From Nipponacmea schrenckii (Eukaryota > Mollusca > Gastropoda > Lottiidae): a stretch of DNA of 64,000 nucleotides. Shown piece after piece: positions 57,501 to 64,000 of this stretch. Every line of letters starts with the position of its first letter. Position 1 is the first letter of the stretch. The stretch covers positions 28,788,338-28,852,337 of the forward strand of contig CM060199.1 in NCBI GenBank assembly GCA_030562195.1, written 5' to 3'. The position numbers were made by a program, and so were the translations under genes. Below the pieces are notes generated by a model. It did not search any database. It was not told where the DNA came from and worked only from the letters and a program-made list of their open reading frames with translations.

Positions 57501-58340
57501 AAATGTTATGTTAAATCTCACTAATTTGGCCTTCGTTTATCGGTTTGCTGAGGGTATCAACTAAATCTATATTATAAGCCTGCGGCAAAACGGATGTTCA
57601 TTAAGCCTAAAACAAGATATTAATAACCAAAGCAAAGATACTAGATAAGCTACGGGGAGGCTATATATTTATAACCCTGGGTCGTAATGACAATGACAAA
57701 CAATATCCATTGTAATCACAAAAGCATCGTAATTATGTTTATTTTGTTCTCAAGGTCGCGTATACTTAAAATCCGGGTACATGAATATCCATGATGTTAC
57801 ATGTAGACCACTAAAATAGAAATGACAAACACTAGATGATAATTATGAAATAAGCTTTCTTCTTTTAAACAGGTCTTAAAGAGGGATCTCATTCCATATT
57901 TCGTCTCGTGTTTCTGATTTCTACTCCTCACTTCTAAATGTCGTCTAATTCAAACATCGAAATATAAAATCAAGTACAATTAACAAATCACCTCGGAGCC
58001 AATTAATTTATCCAGAAGTAGTAACTAAGGGGCCATAAATAAGGTTGGGTTGATATTTATATCAAGTATCAAATGAAAGCGTATAAAAGTAAAGCGATAC
58101 GAGTCCAAAAAGGTAAACTTCAGAAACTGTGGACGTCCATCGAATCTATTTTGAAATATCAATCTCAAATTACAATCGCTCTGATTATTTATGCTAATCG
58201 TAATGAGTTTGGTCAATTAAACAATCATATCCTTACTTGTGTTAATTATCCTAGGCTATAATATATTTGACGACCGATTTCAGGGATGAGTATTGATCTA
58301 AATTGAATAATTGAGTTTTGTTAAAATTATTTTTGTTCAG
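54562..58340. other. intergenic between gene C and the SLC3 gene
   Basis: No exon recognised. A lone GGTTCAATCCC on the minus strand at 56271-56281 resembles a tRNA B box but has no A box. The 5' UTR exon and promoter of the SLC3 gene must lie in or near this region but were not located. Confidence 0.5.
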
Positions 58341-58346
58341 ACAGAA

Positions 58347-63717
<5,371 letters not shown>

Positions 63718-64000
63718 GTAAGAGCTGCGATATTTTTCAAACATATTAGATTAATTGACTGAATATTCTTTTAATATTTCAGATGATTATATTAGGTAAA
63801 TATTACAGATGATTATATTATATAGACATTTCGGATGATTCTATTATGTAGATATTTTAGCATGATTTAATTGTGTAGATATTTCAAACTGAATATTATG
63901 TAGATATATTAAACAGAATATTATTATTATCAGATGATTTATGTAGATATTTTAGCACGAATATATCATGTGGATATTTCAGACTGAAATGTTCATAGTT
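63718..64000 (+). other. SLC3 intron 7, partial
   Basis: Contains short repeats on the theme ATTATGTAGATATTT. No exon before the window ends. Confidence 0.55.

Noticed and set aside
58025..58261. Overlapping ORFs on both strands before the SLC3 gene
   Set aside because: No conserved domain or matching splice sites to the SLC3 start exon.

Overview
This is animal genomic DNA. Genes are split into short exons with GT/AG borders, the sequence is AT-rich, and it carries several metazoan retroelement classes (BEL/Pao, Penelope-like, CR1, Ngaro/DIRS). The mix of transposons and the secreted multi-domain genes suggest a lophotrochozoan, most likely a marine mollusc; the organism is inferred, not shown.

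Host genes. (1) Gene A (promoter at 2216, signal-peptide exon at 2268, exons to 11376) encodes a secreted protein built from WxxW domains, the module of mucin-2-type proteins and of CILP. Each domain is one exon of about 280-288 bases, phase 1 at both ends, so exons can be duplicated or skipped without breaking frame. (2) Array B (42860-45618) is five more exons of the same kind with no start exon of its own. It is either the 3' half of gene A across a 31.5 kb intron or a duplicated block. (3) Gene C (50408-54516) is a complete paralogue: signal exon, seven WxxW exons and a short charged tail, 716 residues. (4) A free-standing signal exon at 47542 has a copy of gene A's promoter, and an unrelated phase-1 signal-type exon lies at 24010. 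(5) The first seven coding exons of an SLC3 (rBAT/4F2hc-like) amino-acid transporter heavy chain run from 58347 past the right edge.

Gene A matches gene C exon by exon (A2=C2, A3=C3, A4=C4, A5=C7). It has lost C1-, C5- and C6-type exons, has a damaged A2 and a shortened A3, and has expanded the C7-type exon to 14 copies (A5-A13, B1-B5). Thirteen of these copies have gained the same pair of extra cysteines.

Between arrays A and B (11.4-42.8 kb) lies a stack of nested transposons. From left to right: an element with ATACGCCCAC ends, a Penelope-like relic, a minisatellite split by a BEL/Pao retrotransposon (5-base target duplication) that itself holds a CR1 LINE and another ATACGCCCAC element, a second Penelope-like relic with a GIY-YIG domain, and a Ngaro/DIRS element stretched to about 16 kb. 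The Ngaro holds a long-TIR Mutator-like element (9-base duplication), a hAT relic with two MITEs, a 4.8 kb fold-back element with inverted satellite arrays, and further repeat DNA. The transposon ORFs are broken; the best preserved is a LINE fragment in intron 4 of the SLC3 gene.

All exon borders were set by eye from splice consensus and phase; there is no transcript evidence.
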